Shown: piece by piece, positions 20,869 to 33,019 of the stretch
How positions within the stretch are numbered: the first letter of the stretch is position 1
How the letters are laid out: the number at the start of each line of letters is the position of its first letter
Assembly (NCBI GenBank): GCA_017163975.1
Contig: JAFFSR010000242.1
Location: 1,761,001 to 1,825,000 of the forward strand
DNA length: 64,000 bases
Direction of reading: 5' to 3'
DNA from: Anastatus disparis
Lineage: Eukaryota > Arthropoda > Insecta > Hymenoptera > Eupelmidae
Position numbers and translations under genes: made by a program
The notes under the pieces: generated by a model
Seen by the model: the letters and a program-made list of their open reading frames with translations, nothing else
The model's database searches: none
What the model was told of the DNA's origin: nothing

Positions 20869-22611
20869 ATGGATGAGTTAGACAGGACCATTGAAGAATT
20901 ACAGCGCTTTAAGGATGAACACCAATGCCACAGAATTAAGGCTGATTGTTTCATCGCACTCTTGCACCTGGAGGAATATAAAATTATCGCCCAGAACAAA
21001 GAAGATGATAGAAGGCGCCGCAACACACGACGGATTGGATATTTCGTAACTAAGGATTACGTTTCCCACGGCTTCAGAAGTCCGGCACTACTACTTAACA
21101 ATCAATTGGTTAAGAAATTGCTCTTGTTTAATATCTTCATAAGAATTAGCAAGGAACAAATCTTAAAAGTCTTTCAAGACGCCGAATGTTCTGACGTGGT
21201 GGTTGATAGAGTTTACTACAGAAAGGGCAAAACAACAGCTGATCTTTCATGCGAGAGCATCGCTGCTTCGTGTCGTGTGCAATGCGCTGCCGCTCTAAAA
21301 AAATTGGTTTGAAGATATGAGGGTGGTAAATCGAGCACGTTCTGCATAAGACCGCATGAGGAGTTGCTGAGTGCACCAGGAGCCCCTTTATATAATCGTG
21401 CTGTCAAACCATCTCTTTTTCCTCAAGAAATGTTGGGTGTGGTAACCAATCACTCGATCTTGTCCTTGATCACACAATATCTCGGCGCTGAGGATTTCTT
21501 CTCATTTTACGAGGCTTGCCACTCGTTGGATACTTTCTTGACTCTGCCAACTACCTTTGACTCCATCATCCCACGATATAATCGAGCGAATTCTGTAAGA
21601 TTAATGATACATGACGCGGCTCATTTCAAATTTAGAAACATTGTGGTAGGAGCTGGCAGCAAAAATGTAAATAGTAGTCTAATGATTAAGATTTTAAACC
21701 ACCAAAGAGGTATGTTTAGATGTTTAAATGAGGTGGATCTGACTGGTGTTGAGGTGACCCCAGACATTCTTAACTCGTTGAATAACTGGGCATCTATTAA
21801 AAAATTAAATGTGGGCAAGACACGCACCTGCGTCCACAAAGACACCAAATTTGGTAACGTGGAGGAGTTAAGCTTTACCGGCAATAACAGCGTTAGCCTG
21901 GAATTTTTGAACACACAGCCTCTCCACCAATTGAGAGTGCTGTCCATTGTAGATTGTAAAAGGATTCAGATCCATCATCTTATAGATTTTGTCAGGTCTA
22001 ACACCACGCTGCGAGCATTGTCGTTGCGGGATTGCAGAGGATGTGATTGAGAAGTTTATGACTTCATGCTCATCGACCATGTATTTAGTGCCAGAAATCT
22101 CATTGAGAAATGGGAATTAGCGTTCACGCAGGAGCGCAGCCCTCTGATCGAGTGGGCCTATGAGCCACGACTGCATCTTTCTGTTGCCCTTAAGCACATT
22201 GATTTGACTAATAACCATGACCTGGAAGGTCTCGTGGCCAACATATTGACCAAGGCACCTTCCATAGAGCACTTAATATTGAATGGGATGAAAATCAACT
22301 ACATTCTTGATTTTTCGCATTCAACCAAGTTAAAAACTTTGAGCATGGACTATAACCTTTTTATATATGATTCTCTCTCTTCTTTAACAAGTACTCAAAT
22401 AGAAAGTATTAGGATATATAACAAATTAGGTAAAAAGAAAACTAAATTGTTAAAGCTGGATTTCTTACTCAATATTAGTAAAAAGACCAACCGACTATTT
22501 GTCGAGTTAGTAAAATGTAGAACAGAACGTGCGGAAGTTATCCAGGCGTGTTTTAGAAACTGTAGGGTAGAGAAAATAGGCGAAACCCTTAGAATCATTA
22601 AGGATAGGTAG
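20869..22611 (+). pseudogene. F-box-like/leucine-rich-repeat protein in env position
   Basis: One reading frame of 581 codons runs from the ATG at 20,869 to TAG at 22,611, interrupted only by two TGA codons (21,310-21,312 and 22,048-22,050). The N-terminal 145 residues include KLLLFNIFIRISKEQILKVF, loosely like an RNA-recognition motif; this is weak. After the first stop, LFPQEMLGVV to FFSFYEACHSLDTF resembles an F-box helix bundle. Then leucine-rich repeats follow: FRCLNEVDLTGVEVTPDIL, IKKLNVGK, LRVLSIVDC, LRALSLRDCRG and, after the second stop, LKHIDLTNNHDLEGLV, IEHLILNGM. F-box/LRR proteins are substrate adaptors of SCF ubiquitin ligases. No signal peptide or membrane segment is seen, so it is not an envelope protein. 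Both TGAs could be CGA-to-TGA changes. Confidence 0.7.
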
Positions 22612-23424
22612 GGCTGGTCATGCGAGCAAAGGCGTAATCTTAAAAAACTTATATTGTTTGTTATTAAGAATGTAAAATATTGTATTTTTTTCTCTTTTGT
22701 ACTTAGAAAATAAGTATTTACAAGCAACCACCTTAGTTTTATACGCGCTTAAATTCTAAAAAAAAAAAACCTTCAACAGGTACTAGTTTTATATTAAAAC
22801 TTAACATGTATATACTACTCTGTATTCTTTATATTTAACAGTGTGATGTTGTATAAACGCATATTACTCGTAACAAGGTTGTAACACATACGTGTGCGTA
22901 TGGACAAATGTATAACGTGTTCTGTAAGCGTAAATAATTTTTTTACGAAATACACGTGTGTTATTGCGTTCTCTGGCTGTTGAATAATAGCGTAAAAATT
23001 AGTTACTTACCTTTTTAAGTGTACTTAAATGTATGTGTAAATCTTTAACGATTGTTACCGTTTTAAGTATTTTAATTACCTAAAGACTGAAAAATTTGTA
23101 ATAAAGATAAAATCTTAAGCGACTTAGTAATTTTAGAAACGTACGCGCTTATAAGAATGCAAAGTTAAGTGATATTTTCATTAATAATAGATATTTTTGT
23201 ACTATTAATTTGCTGCTTTTACACAGCCTGCTGTGAATTAAATATTAACTTGCGCTTAATTGAAAAATATTTGGTTTGTAAGCCTTTTGGCAGAACATGG
23301 TCCTTTATACTTAAATGCAACGCGACTAATATCTATTTTTGTATCGCTAAATCTTTGTATTTTTTAGAAATCATTGTTTTTCAAAAATCAGCATTTTCCC
23401 CGCGTTGGCATTTGGGGGGGAGTG
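22612..23424 (+). other. 3' untranslated region with polypurine tract
   Basis: AT-rich and noncoding. It ends in TTTGGGGGGGAGTG just before the 3' LTR, a typical polypurine tract that primes plus-strand DNA. A frame at 23,169-23,513 runs into the LTR and is not credible. Confidence 0.75.
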
Positions 23425-23725
23425 TGTGGGGACCATGTAAGTGGTTTTGTATTGCGCAAGCGCGAATCGTCTTCATCATTGTTAGAGACGAAGCAGCGGC
23501 GTCGTATCAGTAGCGTCTGAACCTTTTAAGATACAAGTTCGACGCGTAGGCCGGTGGTTGCTGGCGAAATATTGATTGAATAAAGAATTAATATCAAAAT
23601 TTAGTTTGTTGCAGATTTATTATCTACCTTCCATTAACACGCATAATACCTAGGTTATAGGTCCTGGGATAACATTAATTGGAGTCGGATAAAATATCAT
23701 TTACAACAACAACACCTAACCTATA
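23425..23725 (+). repeat. 3' LTR
   Basis: 301 bp, starting TGTGGGGACC. It differs from the 5' LTR by G to A in the AAAATTTGG segment, C to T in ATACCCAGG, and an extra AAC near the end. AATAAA lies at 23,579-23,584. GGTA follows at 23,726-23,729. Confidence 0.93.
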
Positions 23726-23729
23726 GGTA

Positions 23730-24689
23730 TTTTGAGTCATTTGAGCAAAACTGTGCTTGAACGAGAATCGCCTATCTCGCACACTAATATCGAAATTTAC
23801 TATTTTTCAATGATTTTTAATTTGCAAAAGTTTTTTCATCCATTATAATTCAAAGAAAAAATTTAATTAGGTTCATTGCATATCGTTTCAGAACTCAAAA
23901 AACCGTATTGGAAAATAAAATTTTGTTGATTTCTCAGGCTTTAAAAAAATACTTGTTTATATAAACTGCAATTTCGCGGTTGATAAGACGAGTAAAATTG
24001 ATGCATATACAAATTTTAATTCTCAATATTTAAGATATTGTAAATGTACCAAATTGCAATTTATTCTTATAAAAAAAAATTTGCGTAAAAAGAGCGATAG
24101 TCAACTAAATTTAAACTGATGATATTACGTTTACATTGGTAATTATTAAATAATCTTTTTACATGGACGCACGTATTGATTTGTATGAATATCTATTATA
24201 TACGAGTCATAATTGTAAATACTTCATTATTTTAAGTTAAATTCAATTTCAATTCTAAGCTACGACATATATATGAAACCATATCAGTGACAACATAATT
24301 AGCTTATTTACAACTTTTGATTAACTCTGGTAAGATATCAAATTAAATCATATTAATATATTCTATTAAAAAATGGAATCACGAGGGAAATAGGAAAAAA
24401 AGTTTGCAGGTCTTGTGAGGAAAATTGTTTTACAAAAACAATTATTTGTTAATTTCCGCATTTCTAAACGTCATCGACCGTTAATTCATGTGTTATAAAT
24501 ATCTTGATAATCATTCGTTTTTTTTTACACGCTTCTTTTAATTTGTCTAATCGTACTTGTTAAAGTTAAATGATGATTAGTACAGATTCACAGGAAACTT
24601 TTCATCTTGAAGATTACATTTACTATTAACTAAGTTTTGAATGAACATTTGATGATATTTAGTTATGTATAAATCAGCTAATAATTTTT
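23730..24689. other. noncoding, nothing recognised
   Basis: AT-rich sequence directly right of the retrotransposon, without gene-like frames or clear repeats. Confidence 0.5.
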
Positions 24690-26074
24690 TTTTTCACACT
24701 CAGGGCGTGAAATTCAATTTTTGATGTCTATTCTTAGAGGCTAAAATAGCTCTTTTTTACCCACGGGCAAAAATAGTACATTGTTAACCAAGGGAGTAAA
24801 ATAGGTGATTTTTGTCCGAGTCGAGTTTGACGCCCGAGCGAAGTGAGGGCGACAATAAAGGCGAGGGCAAAAATACCTTTACTTCCGTGAATAACATATT
24901 ACTTTTTTATACACGAAGGGCGTCTAATTCAGCCACATTGAATATAAATTCATTAATAATACATACCTTGGGGGAAAGTAACGTTATTAATAGATCATAA
25001 AATTAAAAAGAAAATGTGAAAGTAAGACTCTGCCCATCAACCCATCAACAAGTTCATCTATACGCCCATCAATCCATTAACAAAATCATCTATCAACCCA
25101 TCAACAAAATCATTTATCCGCCCATCGACCCATCGTCATATGTATCGATTCGCCCATTTCGAACCATTGAGTCGTCATTTCATCGCCCCATGAATCCACC
25201 CATGAATTCATTGAACCACGTACCCATTACACAATTTATACATCGACTCATCTACCATTTAGTACAGCTCTAAGACACGAAAAGTAAATTTCTTATTGGA
25301 AATAGGGTAAAAATCAATCACGCTTATGAGAAAACTACTTTTTTGCCCTTGGGTAAAAAAGAGCTATTTTAGCCTCTAATAATAGACATCAAAATTTGAA
25401 TTTCACACCCTGAGTGTGAAAAAGTAATTTTCTCATAAGCATGATTGATTTTTACTCTATTTCCAATAAGAAATTTACTTTTCATATCTTAGAGCTGTAC
25501 TAAATGGTAGATGAGTCGATGCATCAATTGAGTAATGGGTACGTGGTTCAATGAATTCATGGGTGGATTCATGGGGCGATGAAATGACGACTCAATGGTT
25601 CGATGGGTCGATGGGCGGATAAATAATTATATATCCGATAAATGAATATTTCGATAGGTTGATGAATCGATGGGTTGATGGACTGATGGGGTGGATAGAT
25701 GAATTGGTCGATGGGTTGATGGGCGGATAGATGATTTTGTTGATGGGTTGATGAACGGATAGATGATTTTGTTGATGGATTGATGGGCGGATAGATGATT
25801 TTGTTGATGGATTGATCGGCGTTTGGATGAACTTGTTGATGGGTAGAGTCTTACTTTCACATTTTCATTTTAATTTTATGATCTATTAATGATGTTACTT
25901 TATGTATTATTAATGAATTTATATTCAATATGGCTGAATATGACGCCCTTCGTGTATGAAAAAGTAATATGTTATCCACGGAAGTAAAGGTATTTTTGCC
26001 CTCGTCTTTATTGTCGCCCTCACTTCGCTCGGGCAAAAATCACCTATTTTACTCCGTTGGTTAACAATGTACTA
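24690..26074. mobile_element. nested fold-back element with mirrored minisatellites
   Basis: Outer arms starting GTACATTGTTAACCAA (24,776) pair with 25,480-26,072 and are flanked by TA. Each arm carries a Ser/Thr/Pro-codon-like minisatellite of CCCATCAACC-type units (25,030-25,270; complement 25,510-25,850). A second inverted pair (24,695-24,770 with 25,335-25,420, core TAAAATAGCTCTTTT) overlaps the first, so one fold-back has probably inserted in another. ORFs over the minisatellites are artefacts. Confidence 0.65.
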
Positions 26075-26342
26075 TTGTAATAGTACATTACGTAACTAAG
26101 GGATAAAGACATATTTGTTCTAAAGTCGTTTTCAACCAGAGAAGAAATAAACTTTACTCCTGTATTGCATTTAGTATTTCATTTCTTGAAATTGAATCTT
26201 TTAAAAATCTGTAAAGCTAACTTTAGAAATGGAAACTATAACAATATATTAAATATCAAATAAAGTTTCATTAAATATATTACTTTCAAATAATCATAAT
26301 CAAATAATATTTCAAATAATATTTTGTTTGATAATTAACCAG

Positions 26343-26813
26343 AAGAGGTCCAGACTTCCAGATTACGGATTTTGCTCAAACTTTAGGATAAGTTTTTAGG
26401 TATCAAAATATGAAAAAAACCAGAATTTAATCTGTAACACCCAATATTTTCTTAGTTACATGCAGTTAAAGAAAGCAACTGAAATAGTTACTAGATCTTC
26501 AAGCGCTTATAGTTCTTCAGCATTAATAAATAAAAGCTTAAAACTTTTTTCAATTGAAAACTGAGCTTAAATTCTTTAAAAATAGCAGTCATATTCCTAA
26601 ATATTATTTCTTTTAAGCTTCTAGCTATTATTGCTTAAGAACTATAAGAGTTTAGAAATCTAATAACTTTTTCAGTGAAATTCTTAAATTCCTTGTGACT
26701 AGGAAAATATTGATGATTAGGGTCTAAAATTTTAGTTATTTCCATATTTTGACACCTAAAAACTTATTCCAAAGTTTGAGCAAAATCTGTGATTTAGAGG
26801 TCTGGACCTCTCC
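26343..26813. mobile_element. palindromic MITE, family A copy 1 (diverged)
   Basis: Ends AGAGGTCCAGA and TCTGGACCTCT pair, followed inward by GGATTTTGCTCAAACTTT and its complement. Almost the whole 470 bp is an imperfect palindrome. It shares the terminal CGGATTTTGCTCAAACTTT block with the copies at 35.4 and 53.8 kb but is more diverged. Confidence 0.7.
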
Positions 26814-29800
26814 AAGTAAGTTCACAAGGATTTAATTTATTTAAAATTGTAATATTAAAATTTTAGGATGTATTGACTTTTAATAAATTATTGAATTCCA
26901 TAAAATTCTAATTTAGCGAAGGTAAACTGAGATTTAATCTTTATTAAATATTTAGCATTAATACCGTTTCACTCCTGTTAATAATAGATTTAAGAAATGC
27001 CTTGCTTTTGACCCGCTTTTCGAATTAGTAAAATGACAATTACTGTTTGAGGTACATAAAATGGATAAATTAATTTTTTACTCACAATAATCATTTTTCC
27101 TTTTTCTTTTGATCTTTATTTCAATTCATTCATATTGATATGCTATAATTTGATATTTTACAAAATATCTATCAAATATAATTCGATATTTCACCAATGC
27201 ATCTACGCTAATGAACGTAATAATTGTAGTGTCATCAAAATATTGATTTGATAAGCATGTCTTTCTCACGTAGAAACAAGATTTCATTTAGATGAATGAA
27301 ATACTTACACTTATAATACGCATGATAGATATCATATACAAATCAACACGTGAGTACATGTGGAATGACGATATAAATACTACGAATGCAAACATTATAC
27401 TTTCCGTTTATATCTAGTTCATTATCGCTCTTTTTTATAAAACTTTTATTTTGATAAGAATAAATTGCGTGTTTGCAGATTTTTATCGTTTGTAAATTGA
27501 AGTAATATAAAAAATATTCATCAATAAGAATTAACAATTAAAATTCATATTTACATACATTTTTCACGCATTATCTGCCTTTGCAATGCGTGTAAACCGA
27601 CATTTTTTTAAAGGGCAATAAATTGAAAAATAAGCAGATTTTATTTTTGCAGTATAATTTTGGAAATTCTAGAACTACCATAATCAAAATCTAATTAATA
27701 TTTTATAGCATCATTTAAAATAAATTTTTTTTCGAAACACGTTAAAATTTTAAATACAAAAGAATTTTTTCATTTTTAAAGATTTTTTCCTTCTTGAGAA
27801 AGTTTTGATTCTGATTTTTGTAGGTAAAATCTTTACGGTTATATAACCAAACAGTAAGAGTAAGTAAGCTTTGAAGAAAAAGTGTATCTAGACTACAAAT
27901 TAAAGGATATCCACAGAAAAAGATTTTTTTTTTTTGAATTAGTGATTATTGTTATTTATTTCCACTCAAACTTATATTATAAATTAACTATTTTTTAAAT
28001 ACTTTTTTGTTCAAATTTGAAAATTAATATTAATATTGTACTAAGGAAAATAATTTTTTCCCTCTATACGAAACTTGATAAAATTCGATATCGCAGCAGG
28101 ATAATATTCATAACTTATAAGAAGAGAAATGCAATTTTTAATATAAAAAAAAATATAAATATTTTATGTACTACACTTATAAAATTTTTGTACGTTATAC
28201 AAAATGTGTGTTCTGTTAAAAAATCCGTATGTTAAATTTTGTATCTTAATGTTTAAAACTAATAAAAAATTTTTGTGAAAAATATCAATTCCAAAGTTTA
28301 CTTATTTGTTTTTAATTATTAAGATAAATTTTGTATACTATTCATTTAAAACATAATCTTATGTTAAAACCTCACAAAAATACAGTCAAGGTGATTTAAA
28401 ATATTTTCAGTTATTTTTCTGATACAATAAAATTTTAGCATTTTGTTAATATAATCTAAACTTTTTATCGATGATATCACTTATTAAATATGATCATTAT
28501 GCAAAAATGCCTTATTCTTTCATCACCCCAAACAATTTATAACATAAATTGTCATCTTCTCCAAGAATTTTTTATGGACTTGAAAAAAACATGATAATTC
28601 TGTTTGTCTCATATTAGGGAAACGTAAACTTTATCATTTTAAACAAATTAATTAAATAATTATTTTTTTTCTTCTAAAATTACATTTTTTTATTGAAACA
28701 ATCAATATATTTATACAATAAAATCAACCAATTTTTTTCATTATTTTCATCAAAAGACAAAATTTGATTTTAATTATCTATTCCAAGAAAAAATTTTTCT
28801 ATTTCCACCAAGTTTTAATAAATGTAGGTTCAAAATGTCAGCGACATTAAAAACTGAAACAATTGATTTTTTTTAATGAACTGTCAGCACACTTAAATAT
28901 TAATTCATAATTTAAAATACTTGATATGAGGAAAAATATTTTAAGATACTTCGATTATATATAATCGAATTAATATATTAATATATTATATATATCCTAT
29001 AGGATTCTTTTTTCATTAAAAAATTTAGATTTATAAATAATTTTTTTTCTCAAAGAAAAAATAATTAAGTTAATAATTTTTTTCGTGAGTTTTTGTCCAA
29101 TTCAAATAAACTAATTGCTTATTTCGTCATAAAATATATACTTTTTTCAAATCAAGTTCCATTCAATAAATTTATAATACTAAAATTGAAAAAAACTCTG
29201 AAAATTTTTATAATTTAAAATGGGCGATAAACAGATTTAATATTAAATTTACGGTCTATTAAATAAAATAAATTAAAAAACAATAATAAAAATTATAAGT
29301 ATTTTCGCATTTGACGTGCGAAATTGTAACATTTTGTGAAAGTCTAATATGATGCAGAGGGCCATCCTTCTTTCTCGTAGTTTGTTTAACATTTTTAAAA
29401 ACTCTTATGAATAAAAAAATGGGTTCTTCTTTGATTAAAAGTTGTTGTTCAAGTTTAAAAATCAAGTAAAATCTTATTATTTTTTAATTAAGTTAATATT
29501 ATAAATTTAATATTAACTAATGATGCATTTTTGTTGTACAGTATATAAGATTAGAAAATAAATCTTTATTTAATAAAAGCTTCAAGAGAAAAAAATTGGT
29601 AATTTCCTCACAAGTTGGTTTTGTCACCTGAGTGTCAAAAAAGACGATTGAGGAAGGGTGGTCCTATTTTGCTCACGAGTAGCATATACTATTTTACGAG
29701 ATATACGGATCTCGTTTTTTATACTTATTTCGCATTGTGAAAATACCTTATTTCTTTGCTACAGAGGGGAAGTAAAGGTTGTCTGATTAGTAAAGAAATT

Positions 29801-31692
29801 CACTAAGATATAGAAAATCAAATTTAGCTTACCGAGTAAAGAAAAATATTGAAAATTTAGTTATTCTTTTTGTTAGTTAACACTAAATATAAAAAGAACA
29901 TACTAAATACTCTAGTCTGAAAAAACAAATGTATTAATTCTTTGTCTAGTTCATATTATGCGAATTGTCGTTTTATAGTGATGTGATGCATGCGCATATT
30001 TTGATTTTTTTTAAATTGAATAAATGCTGAGTTAACTATTAGAGGAAAAATCACACCAAAAAATAGAAGAAAAGCACGATTAATAATTTATAATACAATA
30101 CTTTTATTACTCTTTGTCATAAAAAAAGAGATTAATAAAGAAAATTGTATCAAGAGTAACAAATATATTTTTTCTTTAATGTTTTTTCTAAATTTAAATT
30201 TTATTCTAAAGATATACTTACGTTATTATTAAATAATGCATTTGCATATATATTAAAATTATTTAAAAATATATTTGATATAATTATATAAATAGAAATT
30301 TGTATACTTTTATATATAAATACATAGTTTATTGTTAAAAATCATAGAAGTCACTGAATAAAAATTACAGACAACATTGTTCTTTTTTACATTAAAAATA
30401 TAATAGAACTGAACATATTATACAAATGATGATGCTTAATTTAATTATAAAAATAAAATATTTTCATTAGAAAGTAGTCTATCAATTATCACATGATAAA
30501 TGAAATGAGTTTTACAGATGATATATGAGTTCAGTTTAGCCCTTTCATATTTAATTTATTCTGGCACGGAATAAAAATTTTAAGATGATTCATATTCATA
30601 TTTAATTTTTAATCAAATGTGCAATAAATTATAACTCCATTATGAGATCAAGGACTGTCCATTTTAATTTAAACTATAAGTTTTTGTGAAAAAAAAGTAA
30701 ATGTTTATTCCTTATAAAAATTGTGATGATGAATATTATGATGGTTCATTTTTACGGAGTTCAGGTTAAACTATTTGTATTGTTATTTAATGTCACTTAA
30801 GAATCAGAGGATTTGATACTTACAATTTTTTATTTATAAAAATAAATATTTTTAAGGGCACCATTGCATCAAAATATTATTTTGGATATAATATAGCTCA
30901 ATATTTGTTTTCAAAGTTAATTATTAAAAAGTTCATTAGAACATTTGCATTAGAAAAACACGGTATCTATAAAGTAGAATAAAATTAAGTATTATCAAAA
31001 TACCATATTTTTCTAATTTTTAGAATTTAAATAAACGTTATTATATATCACGTGTATATTGCTTTCAATTTGTACATTTGTACTCAATTTATGAAATAAC
31101 TACTAAATTGAAATATTTTAACTTTATCAAATTTAATACAAGTTGTTTCAAAAGTAAAAATATTTAAGTTGCTCATACTTGTTAAGGTACAATAATTAGA
31201 AAAATAAATTTTAATTGATTCACTTGATCATATTTCAAATAAATATGATTCACTATGCTACTATATTAAGTTTAGAGCATTTGTAAAATATTCTTAATTT
31301 TTTCAAATTTTCATTTAGTTGCATAGCAATATGTTGAGATTCATTATTGTCATTCAAGAACTAATGCTATTTCAAATGATTAACCATTTCTAATTAATTT
31401 TTAGAATCCTCTGATTCTAAAGACTGTGAGTTAAGATTTTGTTTTTTACCAATTTGAATTTTTATAGTTATACATATATTTACAACATAAATTATGTGCA
31501 ATTGATTAAAATTAATTTTCACTTAAATAAGTTATTAAACTACCAAAGTTATTCATTATCATTAAGATATTTCTTTGATTTTATCCTTCTTACTGCTAAA
31601 GCCCTTATACTAGTTTGATCTAAAAAACAATAACTTTATTAATTTCTGTTATTTTATACAAAATTATAGAAGTTAATAATAACAAAACTTAC
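26814..31692. other. noncoding; may hide the last RECQL5 exon
   Basis: Very AT-rich with no convincing gene. The last identified RECQL5 exon ends at 31,693 with a GT donor, so at least one short terminal exon should lie here on the minus strand. Candidate acceptors exist (for example CTCACAG near 31,425) but each leads to a stop within about ten codons, and I cannot choose among them. Confidence 0.4.
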
Positions 31693-33019
31693 CAAGTATT
31701 TTTCTCTCAAGTACATCCATGTGAATTTTCTTAAATATAATCTTAAATTTAGCGGCATCTGGAATATACGGGCTCACGTAATACTCCTGTACAATAGGCT
31801 TTAAAATATGAAAAGTTTTTCTGTGAAGTTTTATTGACTCTGGTGTTTTGTTTGTAGGAACTTCAGTATTCAGTCTTTGGCGTTTTGAATCTTGAGAAAT
31901 TCTGTCTGAATTTTCAGATTCCTTTAATTCTGAATGCGACCGTTTGTTTTTTTCTATAGTATGCATATGGTGTTTTTCACTAGCTGAATTGCGTTTATCA
32001 ATTACTTTGTGTTTATTTTTATCAACAATTTGGTTCTTATTTGATGTTTGTAAATTATTACTTTTTGTTAGTTTTGTAAGATTTTCTTCAATTTCATCAT
32101 CACCGAAAAGGATTGCATTTTTGACAGCTAATTTATTTTTTATAGCAACTTTAGGTTTGAACACGTTTGTGCGATTAGGTTTAGTTTCCAGTTTCTTTAT
32201 GTCTTTCTCTATATTATTCTCCACTTTTGATTCAAAATTATTTAGAATGTCTTCGACAGTATTCTTTATTTCACTTTTATAATTATCTTTAAAAATTTCA
32301 TGATCTTCAGATTCTATGTTACAATCCCCGATTTTTGATTCGACATTTTTTAAAACGTCCTCGGTAGTATTCTTTATATCATCCTTATAGCTATCTTTTA
32401 AAATTTCAAAAATTTCAGAATTTTTGTTCGAATTGTCATTTGATGAATCATTGTCATAAAATTTAAATTGATAATTTTCAGATTCTTTGTTAGAGTTGTC
32501 ATTTGATGAATCATTGTAATAAAATTTAAATTCTTCTTTTTGTGCTTTACAGTCTTTATCTTTATCATTTACAGTTTTTGTTTCAGTTTTATTAGATTTT
32601 GCTTTGAAAAATTCTGTAATTGAATGGTTGTCTGATTTTTTCTTGGATTTATTATCGCGTTCATTCAATTTATTCACGTTTGATATTTCTAAGGCAGTTT
32701 TAAATCCATTACAATAAATTGGATTAGATACATTTTCTGAAATATTGGACGAATTAACAACTCTGCTTGTTCTGTGGAGTCCCGTGTTTAATGAATATCC
32801 ATTTGATAAAAAAGGATCTTTTGCTGTTCTTTCTAATTCTAAAGCCGTTTTAAATCCTCCGTATACAACAGGATTTGATTCTCTGGACTCTGAATCTTCA
32901 GTTATCGTTGGAGATTCTATTCCTTTATCAGCATTTTCCATTTCTTTTGAAGATTGAACATCATCTGTCGTATCTTGATATAAATCAAAACTCTTTGTAG
33001 CGTTTTGAATTTTTGTAAT
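31693..33019 (-). CDS. RECQL5: RECQL5 helicase, C-terminal exon 13
   Basis: A 1,327-base exon enters in phase 0 after an acceptor (TTTTTAG at 33,020) and leaves at TTG|GTAAGT, giving 442 residues. It holds the noncatalytic RECQL5 tail: two copies of a GFKTALE motif (in YGGFKTALELERTAK and CNGFKTALEISN) matching the FQTATELMETT-type motif of human RECQL5; HSITEFFKAK, a PCNA-interacting-protein-like box (human QSIARFF); and LKPIVQEYYVSPYIPDAAKF, resembling the SRI domain that binds phosphorylated RNA polymerase II. Between them is an acidic, Asn/Ser/Lys-rich, probably disordered region with internal duplications (DSSNDNSNK twice; KNTTEDVLKN and KNTVEDILNN). The SRI-like part is cut by the intron, so the final exon is missing. 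Confidence 0.85.

Larger units (their letters stand above)
9498..23725 (+). mobile_element. cargo-bearing Ty3/gypsy LTR retrotransposon
   Basis: A full-length element is bounded by LTRs of 298 and 301 bp and flanked on both sides by GGTA (9494-9497 and 23726-23729), the 4-bp duplication expected of Ty3/gypsy integrases. Order: LTR, primer-binding site, 1.6-kb leader, gag, pol (protease, RT, RNase H, integrase), a VRK-like kinase joined to the Pol C-terminus, an F-box/LRR gene, polypurine tract, LTR. A 3.7-kb DNA transposon sits inside; without it and its extra TTAT the element is about 10.5 kb, larger than usual insect gypsy elements. It is less AT-rich than the flanks. LTR near-identity says it is young, although pol is broken. 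Confidence 0.93.

Noticed and set aside
20869..22611. Reading the ORF as a retroviral envelope
   Set aside because: No signal peptide, membrane segment or furin-like site is visible; leucine-rich repeats are.
23169..23513. 114-codon plus-strand frame
   Set aside because: It crosses the polypurine tract and LTR; similarity is absent and the position is the element's 3' UTR.
25016..25860. Pro/His/Ile-rich open frames on both strands
   Set aside because: They translate the CCCATCAACC-type minisatellite and its mirror copy; no domain or codon bias.
30795..31425. 12-bp inverted match (AGAATCAGAGGA) as a MITE
   Set aside because: No further arm pairing or duplication around it; may be chance.
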